Assembly: GCA_900491605.1 (NCBI GenBank)
Contig: UESW01000098.1
Coordinates: 31,227 to 95,226 of the forward strand
Origin: Calamus simplicifolius
Lineage: Eukaryota > Streptophyta > Magnoliopsida > Arecales > Arecaceae
DNA: 64,000 nt
Reading direction: 5' to 3'
Shown: positions 1-11,424 of the stretch, piece by piece
Numbering within the stretch: the first letter of the stretch is position 1
Layout: each line of letters opens with the position of its first letter
Notes under the pieces: generated by a model
Databases searched by the model: none
What the model saw: the letters and a program-made list of their open reading frames with translations, nothing else
What the model was told of the DNA's origin: nothing
Made by a program: the position numbers and the translations under genes

Positions 1-783
1 CTCTCTTAGCAAAATCCATACGGTGCAGTGAATGAGCATTAAAAACGTCAGAGTGACGTAATGCAACCGCAGTTTCTCCTTTAAGTTTGACATTGAAAAA
101 TTTAAAAACATAAGTGAGAAACATTCCGTAGGGCAAAGCAGCCTTAGCTTTGGACATAGATTCTCTCATAACAGTTATCATTAATTCAGGTAAATCTACA
201 GGGTCTTCCATTAAGATATCATACATTATGCAAATGTCCCTATCGTTTACCACATTAAATGATCCAGCACGAGGGGCGAGAATCTTAGCAATGATACTAT
301 GAAAAAGCCGGTTTTCAACAGATAACATATTTGCATCTAATGTTTCAATCTTACTAGCTTCAGTATCATCTATATTAAGGATTAGGCCAATCTTATATCC
401 GCGTTCACTAGGAAGAATCTCTAGGAAACCATCAGATGAAATTTTCAAAGCAGACCCTAGTATTTTACCGTCTAGGTCTATTTTAATCATTTTTACAATG
501 GAAGAGATAGTTCCATTTTCAAAAGAAATATTTTCATAAAATTCTCTAATAAGTTCAGGATAAATAGGTCTTTTGGTAGATAAAAGCTTATCCTATCCTT
601 GTTTAACTAACAGATTACCAATTTTGAATTCTTCTTGCTCTAAAAAGTTAAAGTCTACTAACCTCCCATGAACAAATGATTTTGAAGCAAGTAGGGAGTT
701 GATTGAGTAGAAGACGTGGAAGACTTCCGGCGAAGATTGGCACAATCGTCATCTCTAGCGACGGCCTTCTTCTTGGGAGCCAT
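1..783 (-). pseudogene. Extra ORF downstream of copia pol (plant-transposon-protein-like), broken
   Basis: A minus-strand reading frame starts at an ATG at 783 (MAPKKKAVAR, a basic NLS-like start) and runs off the left edge. After about 45 codons the frame must shift once near 680, and an in-frame stop lies near 589. From there it is open to base 1. Visible blocks include IYPELIREFYENI near 565-530 and LPYGMFLTYVFKFF near 140-100. These resemble the family annotated as 'putative plant transposon protein' (PF20167-like), often found in or near plant retroelements; this assignment is from memory. It lies 400 bases after RNase H on the same strand. An env-like ORF of a SIRE element is the alternative reading. 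Function is unknown. Confidence 0.6.
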
Positions 784-942
784 CAACTTCTTCTAGATAG
801 ATTAGAAGGTTGAATGGTAGGAAGGATTTGATGGAAGGAATGAAGAGACGATTGAAAGTGAGAGAAGAGAGGAGAAGACGCTCGGTTGGAGGAGAGTTGA
901 AGGAGACGGCTTGAGCTTGAAGGGAGACGTGAGGAGAAAAGC

Positions 943-950
943 TTATATAG
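943..950 (-). promoter_or_regulatory. TATA box upstream of the extra ORF
   Basis: The minus strand reads CTATATAA here, about 160 bases before the ATG at 783. A CT-rich leader lies between them, as is typical of plant RNA polymerase II core promoters. The extra ORF may therefore have its own transcription start instead of depending on the LTR. Confidence 0.5.
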
Positions 951-1190
951 AGAATGGGTTTGATGGTTAACTGGTCAGGTGACTATTTGGTTGCCTGGTC
1001 AGTTAGCTGCCATCAATAAAACCTTTAAGTGACCGGTGGTTGGGTGAAATTAAACAACATGCCTCTTATAAATTTGAAAAGACATAAAGCTTAACAACAA
1101 GCAATTAATTTTGACATGAAATTCATTTGATTGATGTGATTTAAAGATGTCATAACTTTTAGATTTCATATCACTTCATTAAATGATTCA

Positions 1191-1560
1191 TTAAATGGTT
1201 GGATCAAGCATCCCTAATTCTCTTCTGATTTCATAAAATTTGGTTTCATCAAGTGGCTTAGTAAAAATATCAGCGATTTGTTTTTCAGTATTTAAAAATT
1301 CAATAACAACATTACCATTGTTAACATGATCTCTAATGAAATGATGTCTTATTTCAATATGTTTAGTTCTGGAATGTTGAATAGGATTTTTAGTTAAACT
1401 AACTGCACTTGTATTATCACATTTTATAGGAATGGCTTTTTGTTTAATACCATAATCTTCTAGTTGTTGCTTAATCCACAAGATTTAGCACAGCAACTCC
1501 TAGCTGCAACATACTCGGCCTCGGCCGTAGATAGTGCTACTGAAGTTTACTTTTTGCTAA
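1191..1560 (-). pseudogene. Copia RNase H domain (element 1)
   Basis: This is the C-terminal pol domain, which degrades RNA in the RNA:DNA hybrid during reverse transcription. The N-terminal part shows the copia RNase H block ALSTAEAEYVAA near 1530-1495. After a frameshift near 1480 it continues with CDNTSAV and HIEIRHHFIRD, and ends at a stop at 1191 after IADIFTKPL, the usual copia C-terminus. A stop also replaces a codon just before the ALSTAEAEY block. The acidic and histidine motifs are recognisable but the frame is broken. Confidence 0.85.
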
Positions 1561-2776
1561 ACTATAAATTAAGTTAACACCTAGAAACTGGCAAGTTCCA
1601 GTGGTTGATTTCCTATCTAATTTACATCCAGCAAAGTCTGAGTCAGTGTATCCTATTAAGTCAATGCTAGATTGTTTATCATACCATATACCCAAATTGA
1701 TTGTTCCATTTAAATATTTAAATATTCTTTTAATGGCAAGCAAGTGTGATTCTTTAGGATTTGCTTGATATCTAGCACACATGCAAACACTAAATAAGAT
1801 ATCTGGCCTACTAGCAGTTAAATATAATAATGATCCAATCATGCCTCTATATAATTTTAAATCAACAGATTTTTCAGAGTTATAAGAGTCAAGTCTACAT
1901 GATGAGCTCATAGGGGTACCAATACTCTTGGATGTCTGCATGCCAAACTTCTTGATCATTTCTTTGGTGTATTTGGATTGGCTTATGAAGATCCCATCTT
2001 TGCTTTGTTTAATTTGAAGTCCGAGGAAGTAGGTCAGCTCACCCATCATACTCATCTCGAACTCTCCCTGCATAAGCTTAGTAAAGTCTTTGCACAAAGA
2101 TTCATTAGTGGCACCAAATATGATATCAACAACATAGATTTGAATAACTAATATATCTTTATTTTATCTTTTAATAAATAAAGTTGTATCCACAGTTCCT
2201 CGAATAAAATTATTACTAATCAAGAATTTGCTTAATCTTTCATACCATGCCCGGGGGGCTTGTTTCAAACCATACAAAGCTTTGTTTAATTTGAAAATGT
2301 GATTTGGAAACAAATGATTTTCAAATCCAGGTGGTTGTTCCACAAAAACTTGTTCAGCAATATATCCATTCAAGAAAGCGCTTTTAACGTCCATTTGATA
2401 TAATTTAAAATTCATATAACAAGCATAAGCAAGAAGTAATCTAATGGCTCTAATCTAGCAACAGGGGCATAAGTTTCATCAAAATCAATTCCCTCTTCTT
2501 GATTATAACCTTTAACTACTAATCTTGCTTATTTCTAATTATATTACCATGTTCATCTAATTTGTTTCTATATACCCATTTAGTTCCAATAATTTGATGA
2601 TCATGAGGTCTTTCAATAAGAGTCCAAACATTATTTCTTTCAAATTGGTTAAGTTCCTCATGCATGGCATTAATCCAATCAACATCATTTTTAGCATCAT
2701 CATAACATTTAGGTTCAATTTTAGATACAAATGCTAAATTATTACATGCATCTCTAAATGATGATCTAGTTCTCAC
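1560..2776 (-). pseudogene. Copia reverse transcriptase (element 1), catalytic motif altered
   Basis: Three collinear minus-strand segments form an RVT_2-type reverse transcriptase. 2776-2519 holds the N-terminal NNVWTL...IGTKWVYRNK block. 2415-2164 holds QMDVKSAFLNGYI and KALYGLKQAPRAWYERL. 2163-1560 holds the active-site region, GELTYFLGLQI, SRPDILFSVCMCARYQ and YTDSDFAGC. At the active site the sequence reads Y-V-V-D instead of the copia Y-V-D-D (about 2143-2132), so one catalytic aspartate codon has become valine. With the frameshifts between segments, the enzyme is dead. Confidence 0.9.
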
Positions 2777-3150
2777 TCCTTGAGAAGGATCACCAATAAT
2801 TAGATCTTTAGGGTGACTAAGAACATACCTCCATCCTCTTTCTAATTCATCATTACCTTGTGAGGCTTCAGGTAGGTCAGCGTTCTCTTCTTCACTTACC
2901 TCTTGTGTATCGTTCTTGTCCTTTAATGTGATGTCCTTGAATTGATCTTCAATATCATCTGCATCATTTATACCTTTTCCCTTCCTTGATGGAAGATCAT
3001 TAGATTCATCAAAGATAACAAGAATTGATTCTTCAACTACTAAAGTCTTTTTGTTAAATATTCTAAAAGCTCTACTATGTAAAGAATATCCGAGAAAAAG
3101 TCCTTCATCAGACTTAGCGTCAAATTTATCAAGGTTTGATTTTCCATTAT

Positions 3151-4316
3151 TTAATATAAAACATCGACATCCAAAATATGAAAGTAACTTATATTAGGTT
3201 TTCTTCCTTTCCAAAGTTCATATGGAGTCTTTTTCAAAACAGGTCTGATTAATGCACGATTTAAAACATAACATGCAGTGTTAATAGCTTCTGCCCAAAA
3301 ATATTTAGGAAGATTGCTTTCACACAACATGGTATGCGCCATTTCTTCTAATGTTCTATTTTTTCTTTCAACTACTCCATTTTGTTGTGGTGTTCTTGGT
3401 GCAGAAAAATTATGTTCAATTCTATTTTCATTACAAAATTCTTCAAAAGATTTATTTTCAAATTATTTTCATGATCACTTTGTATTGATAAAACAGAAGA
3501 ATTCTTTTCATTTGTAATTCTTTTAAATAATTTTTGAAATGCTGAAAACGCTTCGTCTTTACTACATAGAAATAAAACCCATGTAAAGCAAGAGAAATCA
3601 TCAATAATAATGAAACCATATCTTTTACCTCCTAGACTAGTGGTTCTTGTAGGACCAAATAAATCCATGTGCAAGAGCTCCAATGGTCTAGTGGTTGAAA
3701 TAAAATTCTTTGATTTAAAAGAAACTTGGGTTTGTTTTCCAAATTGACAAGCATTGCAAATCTTATCTTTTTCAAAAATAAGTTTTGGCAAACCATGTAC
3801 TAAATCCTTTTTAATTAATTTAGACAGTAAATCCATGCTTGCATGAGCTAGCCTACGATGCCATAACCAACTATTATCAGTTTTATTGTTAGTAGCAACT
3901 AGGCAATCAACATTCTGATCATGCAAATCATTTAAATTGACAATGTATACATTACCATGCCTTTGACCAACAAATTTCATATTTTCATTAGCAAGATTTT
4001 TAACAATGCATAAGGATGATTCAAATATAACATTAAATCCTTTGTCACATAATTGACTAATACTAAGTAAATTGTGTTTCAGTCCTTTCACAAGCCAAAC
4101 ATTATCAATATAAGCATGAGGTGTGATACCTATTTTTCCAATGCCAATTATTTTTCCTTGGCCATTATCACCGAAAGTAACAACACCTCCATCTTTTGCA
4201 TCCAAAGTGATGAATTGTGATTCATCACCGGTCATGTGTCTTGAGCACCCGCTGTCCAAGTACCAATGTCTTTTAATTGCTTGGGTTGCAAGACACACCT
4301 GCATACACAATTTCAA
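3151..4316 (-). pseudogene. Copia protease, pre-integrase and integrase (element 1)
   Basis: The segment at 4316-3372 begins just before the aspartic protease signature WYLDSGCSRHMTG (near 4262-4224). It then carries the gag-pre-integrase H-H-C-C zinc region (LWHRRLAHASMDLL, then CNACQFGKQ) and the start of the integrase core (LLHMDLFGPT, which holds the first catalytic Asp). The second catalytic Asp is in IQSDH near 3475. A one-base frameshift follows at about 3455, and the frame recovers through the core to MAHTMLCESNLPKYFWAEA at 3342-3151. Protease cuts the polyprotein, and integrase joins cDNA to host DNA. The fragment is not functional because of the shift. Confidence 0.9.
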
Positions 4317-4610
4317 CTTTTGTTCTTAGGTACCCAAGCTTTCTTGGGTCCTTTAGGGTTAGTCAAAATGGTTCCTTTTGGGATCCATATTTTTCTTATC
4401 TTTTGTGTTTGGCAAATGTAAGCTTTGTGTCCAAATTTTTCGCATTTAAAACATGTATTTTAGTTGAATCATCAGCATGCATATAAATATTTTTTAGAAA
4501 TTTTTGTTTTTCAAGAGGATTGTATCCAAGACCAGCTCTATTGTAAACAGCTCTTTGATTATTTAAAATCATTTCTAATTTTTCTGAGCTTAGTGTAAAT
4601 CTATCAACAA

Positions 4611-5875
4611 TTATTTTAATTTATTCACTTCATTTTTCAAATCTTGGTTTTGTTTTGACAATGATTCATTTTCCTTTGAAAACTTTTCTTTTTCAATGGT
4701 AATATTTTTTATTTCATTTTTCAAACCTCTATTCTTTGAACTTAAATTTGTAAAATCATCAATCAGTTCATAAAATGCACCATGCAGCTCATCAAAAGTA
4801 AAATCATCTAAAAGATTAGGGCTTACCTCATCATTATCATCCATGAAGCAAACATTAGCAACTTCAGTTTTCTCTTCATTTTCTGAACTTGTAGCTTCAC
4901 TGTCGCTCCAAGTGGCCATCATTGCCTTTTTCTTTATTTTTCTAGATGCCTTCTTTAACAGTGGACAATCTGGTCTGATGTGTCCAGGCTTCTTACACTC
5001 ATAGCATGTTGGAGGTTCACTCTTTTCCTTGTCTTTGCTATGATCTCCTTTGACAAAATGCTTTCTTTTTCCAATCTCTTTTTCTTCATGAACTTCTTAA
5101 ATTTTCTTGAAATAAGTGCCATATCATCATCTTTCTCACTATCACTTGAGGTTTCTTCACTCTCATCTTCTTGAGTTGCACTCTTCAATGCCATGATCCT
5201 TCTCTTCTTTGAATCATCTTCATCAATATGTTGTCGTTGCTGAAGTTCGTGAGTCATCAAAGAACCAACCAACTCTTCAAGTGATAATTTGTTGAGATCT
5301 TTTGCTTCTTGAATAGCTGTCACTTTTGCTTCCCATGTCCTAGGTAAAGATCTTAAAATTTTTCTAACTAGATCACTGTTAGCATAAGATTTTCCCAAAC
5401 TTTTCAAACCATTAATGATATCAGTAAATCTAGTAAACATATCAGTGATATTTTCAACAGGGTCCATCTTAAATAATTCATACTTATGAACAAGCATATT
5501 TATTTTGGATTCCTTGACTTGATTTGTACCCTCATGGGTGACTTCAAGTCTATCCCATATTTCCTTAGCAGACATACATGTAGATATGCGATTAAACTCA
5601 TTTGCATCAAGCGAGCAATAAAGAACATTCATAGCCTTAGCATTTAATTGAGCTAATTTCTTATCTTGCTCATCCCATTCAGATTCAGGTTTAGCAATAT
5701 TGATATTTTCAATCATAATAGTGGGTGTGTGAGGTCCATTAATTATGATTCCCCATAAATCATAATCTAGTGCTTGAATGAAGATTTTCATTCGTGCTTT
5801 CCAATATGTGTAGTTTGTTCCATTGAACAAAGGTGGTCTGTTAGTTGATTGTCCCTCAATCAATATAGAACTCAT
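4611..5875 (-). pseudogene. Copia gag with CCHC zinc knuckle (element 1)
   Basis: The capsid protein starts at ATG 5875 (MSSILIEGQST), 62 bases inside the primer-binding site. It has the copia gag (UBN2-type) block FNGTNYTYWKARMKIFIQ, then MNVLYCSLDANEFNRI and KILRSLPRTWEAKVTAI. A frameshift near 5060-5080 moves the reading frame. In the next frame a C-x2-C-x4-H-x4-C nucleic-acid-binding knuckle, CYECKKPGHIRPDC, is visible near 5005-4964. It runs into an acidic and then coiled-coil tail that stops at 4611. Gag packages element RNA in cytoplasmic particles. Confidence 0.88.
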
Positions 5876-5936
5876 TGGGATTATTATTAATCTTTGGCTC
5901 CAAGCTAATCAAAGCTATAGAAATCAAGAACAACCT

Positions 5937-5948
5937 GCTCTGATACCA
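5937..5948 (-). promoter_or_regulatory. Primer-binding site, initiator tRNA-Met (element 1)
   Basis: The minus strand reads TGGTATCAGAGC, the standard plant LTR-retrotransposon site complementary to the 3' end of initiator tRNA-Met. It lies two bases inside the 5' LTR, fixing the LTR edge at 5951 and the element's orientation. Confidence 0.93.
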
Positions 5949-5950
5949 CT

Positions 5951-8008
5951 TGTTGCCCAGATGTAGTAACCCAAAAGGGGGGAATTGAGTTATTTTAAAA
6001 AAATTAATTGCTATGCAGATAAATGTGCTTTCAACCCTAATTTTGATTTGCAGCGGTAAAGTGGAGTGCACAGAATAATATCAACACAAAAACAAGCAAT
6101 CACAAACACACAGAAATTTATAGTGGTTCGGTGCCAAACTCAGCACCTACATCCACTCCCCAAAACCTTTGGGTATTCCACTAATCGTATCACAATGATT
6201 ACAACCTCTAGCTGAACCAGGCTAGCTCTCTTGTTTATACGGCACAAGGCAGCCAAAAACCCCTAGCCAAACCTAGGCTAGTCCTCTTGTTTCACAGCAT
6301 AAGGAAGCCAAGAACCCCTAGCCAAACCTAGGCTAGTCCTCTTGTTTAAATGGCACAAGGAAGCCAACAAACCAGGGTTCACTAACCCTTTTACAAGATA
6401 ATCAGAGTATGTAAAGAAGAAGCTCCTACAAAGAGCAAATATTCAGAATATACTTTACAACTTTTTGAAGCAATAAACTCAGCAATAAATGAACTCGGTT
6501 GAAGCAGCTGAAGTCTTAAATGCTTGAAAAGCTTCAATGATTCGGACGACCTATTGGAGCAAGGAATGAGCTTGAATGTACAGCAACCACTCAACAAATA
6601 TTTAATGAAGGCTCTTTACTTGGATTTTTCTCTCTTTGAAATTTCTTTTCAAAAATCATCGTCAAGGTGTGCTTCTAATCCCAGCTATTTATAATCATCT
6701 AATAAGAAAATATCCGTTAGATAAAAAGAAATAAATGAAAATAATAACGGAAAGAAAATATAACCGTTAAACATGTTTTCCTTAAGCATTGAATGCAGAT
6801 CTCCATTTGAGGAAGGATGAGCACTGTAAACATTCAAAAATTAAAAGTTAACAATAGCTTGAAATAGCAATAGAGAGAGAAAGAGAGAAAGAAAGATCTT
6901 TAGGCGGCGGTGGACTTGAAGAAAGAAGCTCCAGGTAGCTGAGAAATGAATGCCATCGTCCAAGAGTAAAGAAATAACCCCCAGCTAGCTAATCAGTTAG
7001 CTAACTAGAGACAACACAGCAAAAGAAACTTTTCTGAGACAACACGTTAGTTAGCTCGGTAGATAACTCGCCAGCTAACTCCATTTGAAATCCAAACGGC
7101 TGCAAGATAGCTTAGTTAGCTGAATAGCTAACTAAAGAATGGCCAGTTAGCTCACGAGCTAACTAGAAGCAAAAAGTACTCAGCCATCCATCCAGCTTAG
7201 TTAGCTCTCCGGCTAACTGAGCAAAAAGGCAGCCAGTCAACTAATAAAGTAGCTAACTCTCCAGCTAACTAGCTAACCGGCAGCTAGCTCTCTAGTTAAC
7301 TAAAATTTAAATCCATTCGGCTGCAACATTTCCTGTGAAAAATAGTTAGCTATCCAGTTAGCTCCAGAATGAAATAGTTAGCTAAGCAGTTAACTAAAAG
7401 AAACGTCAGCTAGCTAGAAGGAGTTACAGTTAACTAACAAGACATCCAGCCATCTAGCTAAAATGGAAGGGTGTTCGGCCGAACCACTGTAACAGGATTT
7501 TTAGTTAGCTGAAAGGAATTCCAGCTAGCTAACCAGCTAGCTCACTAGTTAACTAAAATAAAGGGACGTTCGGCCAGGCACCTGAGATAAGTTCCTTAGT
7601 TAGCTGAAAAGAGCTTCAGCTAGCTAACAAACTAACTCACCAGTTAGCTGAAATAAAGTGACATTCGGCCAGGCAACTGTGACAGGAAATTTAGTTAGCT
7701 GAAAGGGCTCTAGCTAGCTAACAAGCTAGCTAGACAGCTAGCTAAATTTCAAGACGGTTCGGCCCATACATTGTGAGACAATCCCAGCTAGCTGAAAGGC
7801 GTGCCAGTTAGCTAAATAAACTAACAAGCTAGCTAACCAGTTAACTCCAAGGCTAATAATCATGTTCAAAGCAAATTTAAATGAAGTACTTTCTTACCAG
7901 TCGATTTTGCATGAAGATACTTACTTGCAAGGCGACCAAACTTCCCTGTATCAATCTTAGAATTACTTAATTTATTTTGTAATTATCAAAATCATTCTGG
8001 GGTCAACA
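5951..8008 (-). repeat. 5' LTR of SIRE-type element 1 (2,058 bp)
   Basis: In plus orientation it starts TGTTGCCCAG and ends GGGGTCAACA, giving the TG...CA ends of an LTR, with the primer-binding site two bases to its left. It contains the conserved block TAGTGGTTCGGT followed by CACCTAC and TCCACTCC (6121-6162), shared with the LTR at 8013. A minus-strand TATA box (TTATAAATAG) lies at 6685-6694, putting the start of R near 6660 and leaving a U3 of about 1.3 kb. The U3 carries a dense array of GTTAGCTAACT-like words. Confidence 0.85.
6960..7850. repeat. Degenerate GTTAGCTAAC palindromic word array in LTR U3
   Basis: Dozens of copies of AGTTAGCT, GCTAGCTAAC and CAGCTAGCTAAC, mostly self-complementary around AGCT or CTAG, are spaced irregularly every 8-40 bases. 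They lie in the U3 upstream of the LTR TATA box, where retrotransposon enhancers normally sit. Confidence 0.75.
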
Positions 8009-8012
8009 CAAT

Positions 8013-9593
8013 TATTGGCCCAGATGGCAACCCAAGAGGGGGGTGAATTGGGTTCTAAAAAAAATTTAACTCTTTTAAAAACATTTTTTTTTGCTTTGAT
8101 ATGAAAGAGCTTACGTGCAAAGTAGATAAATACTAATCACAAATAAATGAGAGAGAGACACTAAGAAACAAGGCACGACAAACACAAAGATTTTATAGTG
8201 GTTCGGTGTATCCAACACCTACGTCCACTCCCAAGCTTCACTTGGATCCACACTATAATCCTTTTGATTACAGTCGAGTTGTTTTACAAGCTCACAACTC
8301 AAAACTTATTGTTTTCCCTGGGATCACAATGAACCCAGCTGGTTTTCGGGCTCACCAGCATACAACCCAACAACAAGCTATCCTTAGCTTGTACCGAGGT
8401 ATACTACCTTCACTAATTCAATTCCCTGATTGAATTAGCAAACACTAATGAAAAATAGAGTTTAAGTACGCAACAGCTCCTCAAATGAGCAAATAAACAA
8501 TAAACTAAACAAGGATAAGAAAAGCCTGTTTGAAGCTCTTTGAATGTGTGCTTTTCTTCTTTTCTTCTTTTCCTCTTCTCTTTGAAAGATTGAATCAGGG
8601 CCTCAGCTCAGATTCTTCAGAAATTTACAGTTGAGAAGGTGAGGATTTGGGGCTTTTGCTATCTTTCTTCTAAAGATGGAAATCTCCTTGATTTGAACTT
8701 GAGAAGCTTGTGGATTTTTCTTTGAGCTTTCTGAGGTTGATGGATTTGAGCTCTAAGTCTTTTCTCTTGATTTCTCTCTCTTTTTATAGAGTATTTTTCT
8801 TGATTTTTCTCCTCTTTTCTCTTGTATATCCTCTTTTTTTTCAAACAGACGATTTTTCCTTTTTATAGATTTCTTATTCCAGGTTTAGGTGGAAAATATA
8901 GCTGTTGTGAGTTGTTTGGATCTTTCTACACATAAAGAAAATAGCCGTTAGAGGTTAGGTAAAAAGAAATCTTATCATTGGAGTCCGTTCTAACAAATAA
9001 AAAATCTGTTCCTGATAGGTTGGAGTCGGCTCCAACTTTTCAGGTGTCGGCTCCAAGTCGGGTATCCAAAAATAGAAAATAAAAAGTTGTTGAGGAGTTG
9101 GCTTCAAGAAAGTTAAGTGTCAGCTTTTGGAGGTCAACTCCGCAATCTGAAGGTGTTGGCTCCAGAAATGCTCATAAAAATACGCTCTCTGTTCTCAGGT
9201 TAGAGTTGGCTCCAGAAAATCAAGTGTCGGCTCCCGAACTCTTAGGTATAGGCTCCCGAATACTGGGTGTCGGCTCCGAAAACTGAAACAGAATATGCTT
9301 CTCTGTATCTCAGGTTGGAGTCGGCTCTGAAACTCTGGGTGTCGACTCCAGACCGTGCCAAAATTCAGAAAACTTTTGATACGCCTTGGGGTCGGCTCCT
9401 GACCATTTGGGTGTCGACTCCAAGCTCTGAACTTTGAAAAATTCTTTTGACATTTTGATTTAAAACTTGCTTCTTTATTCCTTTTGATTGATCAAATATT
9501 TTTAATCCCTGTAACAATTGTTAAATCTATTAGAAACATAGTAAATATACTCATGTCTTTTATTAATCATCAAAATTAATACTTGAGTCAACA
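8013..9593 (-). repeat. Second SIRE-type LTR, solo or truncated
   Basis: It starts TATTGGCCCAGATGGCAACC, close to the start of the LTR at 5951, and ends GAGTCAACA. It shares the TAGTGGTTCGGTG...CACCTACGTCCACTCC block (8196-8232). A minus-strand TATA box (CTATAAAAA) lies at 8781-8789. No internal coding region is attached on either side, so it is a solo LTR or the remnant of a truncated copy. It interrupts a copia RT that resumes at 9594. I see no clear target-site duplication. Confidence 0.75.
9000..9440. repeat. GTCGGCTCC word array inside the second LTR
   Basis: GTCGGCTCC, GTCGACTCC and GTTGGCTCC recur about every 25-40 bases on the plus strand, separated by variable spacers. This is a different motif from the AGCT palindromes of the neighbouring LTR, although both LTRs belong to the same lineage. 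Confidence 0.7.
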
Positions 9594-10589
9594 TAATCTT
9601 TTGCTTATATGTCGATGATATTTTAATTTTTGGAACATCTCTTAAAATTATTTCAAGTGTTAAATCTTTCCTCTCTTCTAAGTTTGATATGAAAGATTTA
9701 GGTGAAGTAGATGTAATCCTAGGGATGAAGCTTATCAAATCCCATGAAGGGATAGCTCTCTCACTTTCTCATTCTATAGAAAAATTATCAAAAAGTTTGG
9801 TTATTCCAATCTTAAATCAATATCCACTCCTTTTGATCATAGCTTTCACCTAAAGAAAAATTAGGTGACCCAATTAATCAATTAAAGTATTCTCAAATTA
9901 TAGGATCTCTCTTATATGTAGCAAATAGGACAAGACCTGATATTGCCTATGCTGTAGGAAGGCTTAGTAGATATAATCAAAATCATGATTAATCTCATTG
10001 GGTAGCTTTAGAAAGAATGTTTTGATATTTAAAGGGAATACTTAATCTCTCCTTGATGTTCACTGAATATCCTAAGGTGGTTGAGGGTTACAGTGATGCT
10101 AATTGGGTCACTGATTCTCATGATTTAAAATCAACCACCGGATATCTCTTTCTTCTTGGTGGTGCTGCTATTGCCTAGGGATCAACTAGGCAAACTATCA
10201 TTTCTAGAAGCACCATGGAGGCTGAGTTGATAGCTCTGGATACCACCTGTAATGAGGCAGAGTGGATAAAAAATCTAATATCAGAGCTACCTTTAGTACC
10301 TAAGCCAGTTCCAGCTATATCAATCCATTGTGATAATAAGGTCGCAATTGAACTGATTAATCAAAAGAGTACCAATAAAAAGATGAATTGCCATATACGG
10401 CTTCATCATAGGTCTATAAGACAACATAAGAAAAATGATGTTGCCTCCTTGGAATTTGTCAAATCTAAGAAGAATTTGGCAGATCAATTAACCAAGGAAT
10501 TATCTAGGAGTGGAGTCCTAGATTCATCGAGGAGGATGGGGCTTAAGCCCATTATTTGGTCATCAGCAGTGGATACCAAAGCTCTGTGA
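9594..10589 (+). pseudogene. Copia RT and RNase H C-terminal part (copia X)
   Basis: A plus-strand pol tail begins right at the end of the LTR at 9593. It opens with the intact RT active site CLYVDDILIFG (about 9603-9635), then FDMKDLGEVDVILGMKL, LLYVANRTRPDIAYAVGRL and YSDANWVTDSHDLKSTTGY. RNase H (STMEAELIALDTTCNEAEW) follows and ends at the stop at 10587-10589. Several stops (near 9840, 9990, 10030 and 10180) interrupt it. The last 124 codons are open. The ending MGLKPIIWS is shared with the copia relic at 38090-41960, so both are one family. Tork-like lineage is my inference. Confidence 0.85.
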
Positions 10590-11160
10590 TTGAAGATCCC
10601 ATGAATGAGGTTCAATGTGGTAGAAATGAAGCTGATTGAGTGATCGTGTTAGAACACAAATTTTTTGAAAATTTTTTCATCCCATTCCTATGATGAGTGC
10701 TCTTGTAAAGTGACAAAATAAATCTGTGTAAGGTTGAGTTATACTCTTAATGGATCCGAGGTAGGTTATCTGCAGGGTATTGTCACAAATACTCTTGGAG
10801 GATTCACCTATATGAGAATTGTCATATTAGGCCGTGACTATAGGTTTGGGTTAACCTTCAAGAATTCTCATGAAAAATCAAGGTACTAAGCGCAAGGCCT
10901 TTAATATGCGCTGACTGCTTAAACCCAATTGATCCATATTGTGTGTGTGATTAGTAGAAGTTTGAGTCAAGGACCTAGTTCAAGATCTAATCCACTATGG
11001 TTCCTTCAGGTGTATACAATCAACACTAAGTGAGGTTCAAGTCCACAGGATACCTCACCTATTGCATAGTATAAGATGCCCTAAAATTTTTGTTATATTA
11101 ATTTTATTATTTCTTTTATTCTATTTTTTTTATTTTAAATTTGAAACTTCTATGGATGAT

Positions 11161-11376
11161 TATTGGAAAAAGGTTTTAAAATAAAATAAAAAAGGGTCCT
11201 CACGCGAGCATTTAATGCTCGCATGGGACCTGGGCTCAATGCTCGCTAGCAGCGAGCGTTGACATGAGCAAAATGCTTGCTGCCAGTGAGCATTTTGCGA
11301 ATGCTTGCGTTTGAGCATTCTCCCACGAACGCTCGAGCGTTGAGCGTTCGGAAGGAACGGTACAAAAGCCAAACGA

Positions 11377-11424
<48 letters not shown>

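Larger units (their letters stand above)
1..8008 (-). mobile_element. SIRE/Maximus-type Ty1/copia retrotransposon, partial
   Basis: An LTR retrotransposon read right to left. In transcription order it shows a 5' LTR (8008-5951), a primer-binding site matching initiator tRNA-Met, gag with a CCHC knuckle, a DSG protease, a gag-pre-integrase/integrase region, reverse transcriptase, RNase H and an extra ORF. The 3' LTR would lie left of base 1. The protease-integrase-RT-RNase H order defines Ty1/copia. The roughly 2 kb LTR and the extra ORF after pol fit the SIRE/Maximus lineage. Frameshifts and stops break every domain and the RT active site is altered, so this copy cannot be autonomous. The 5' LTR ends four bases from another SIRE-type LTR at 8013. 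Confidence 0.9.
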
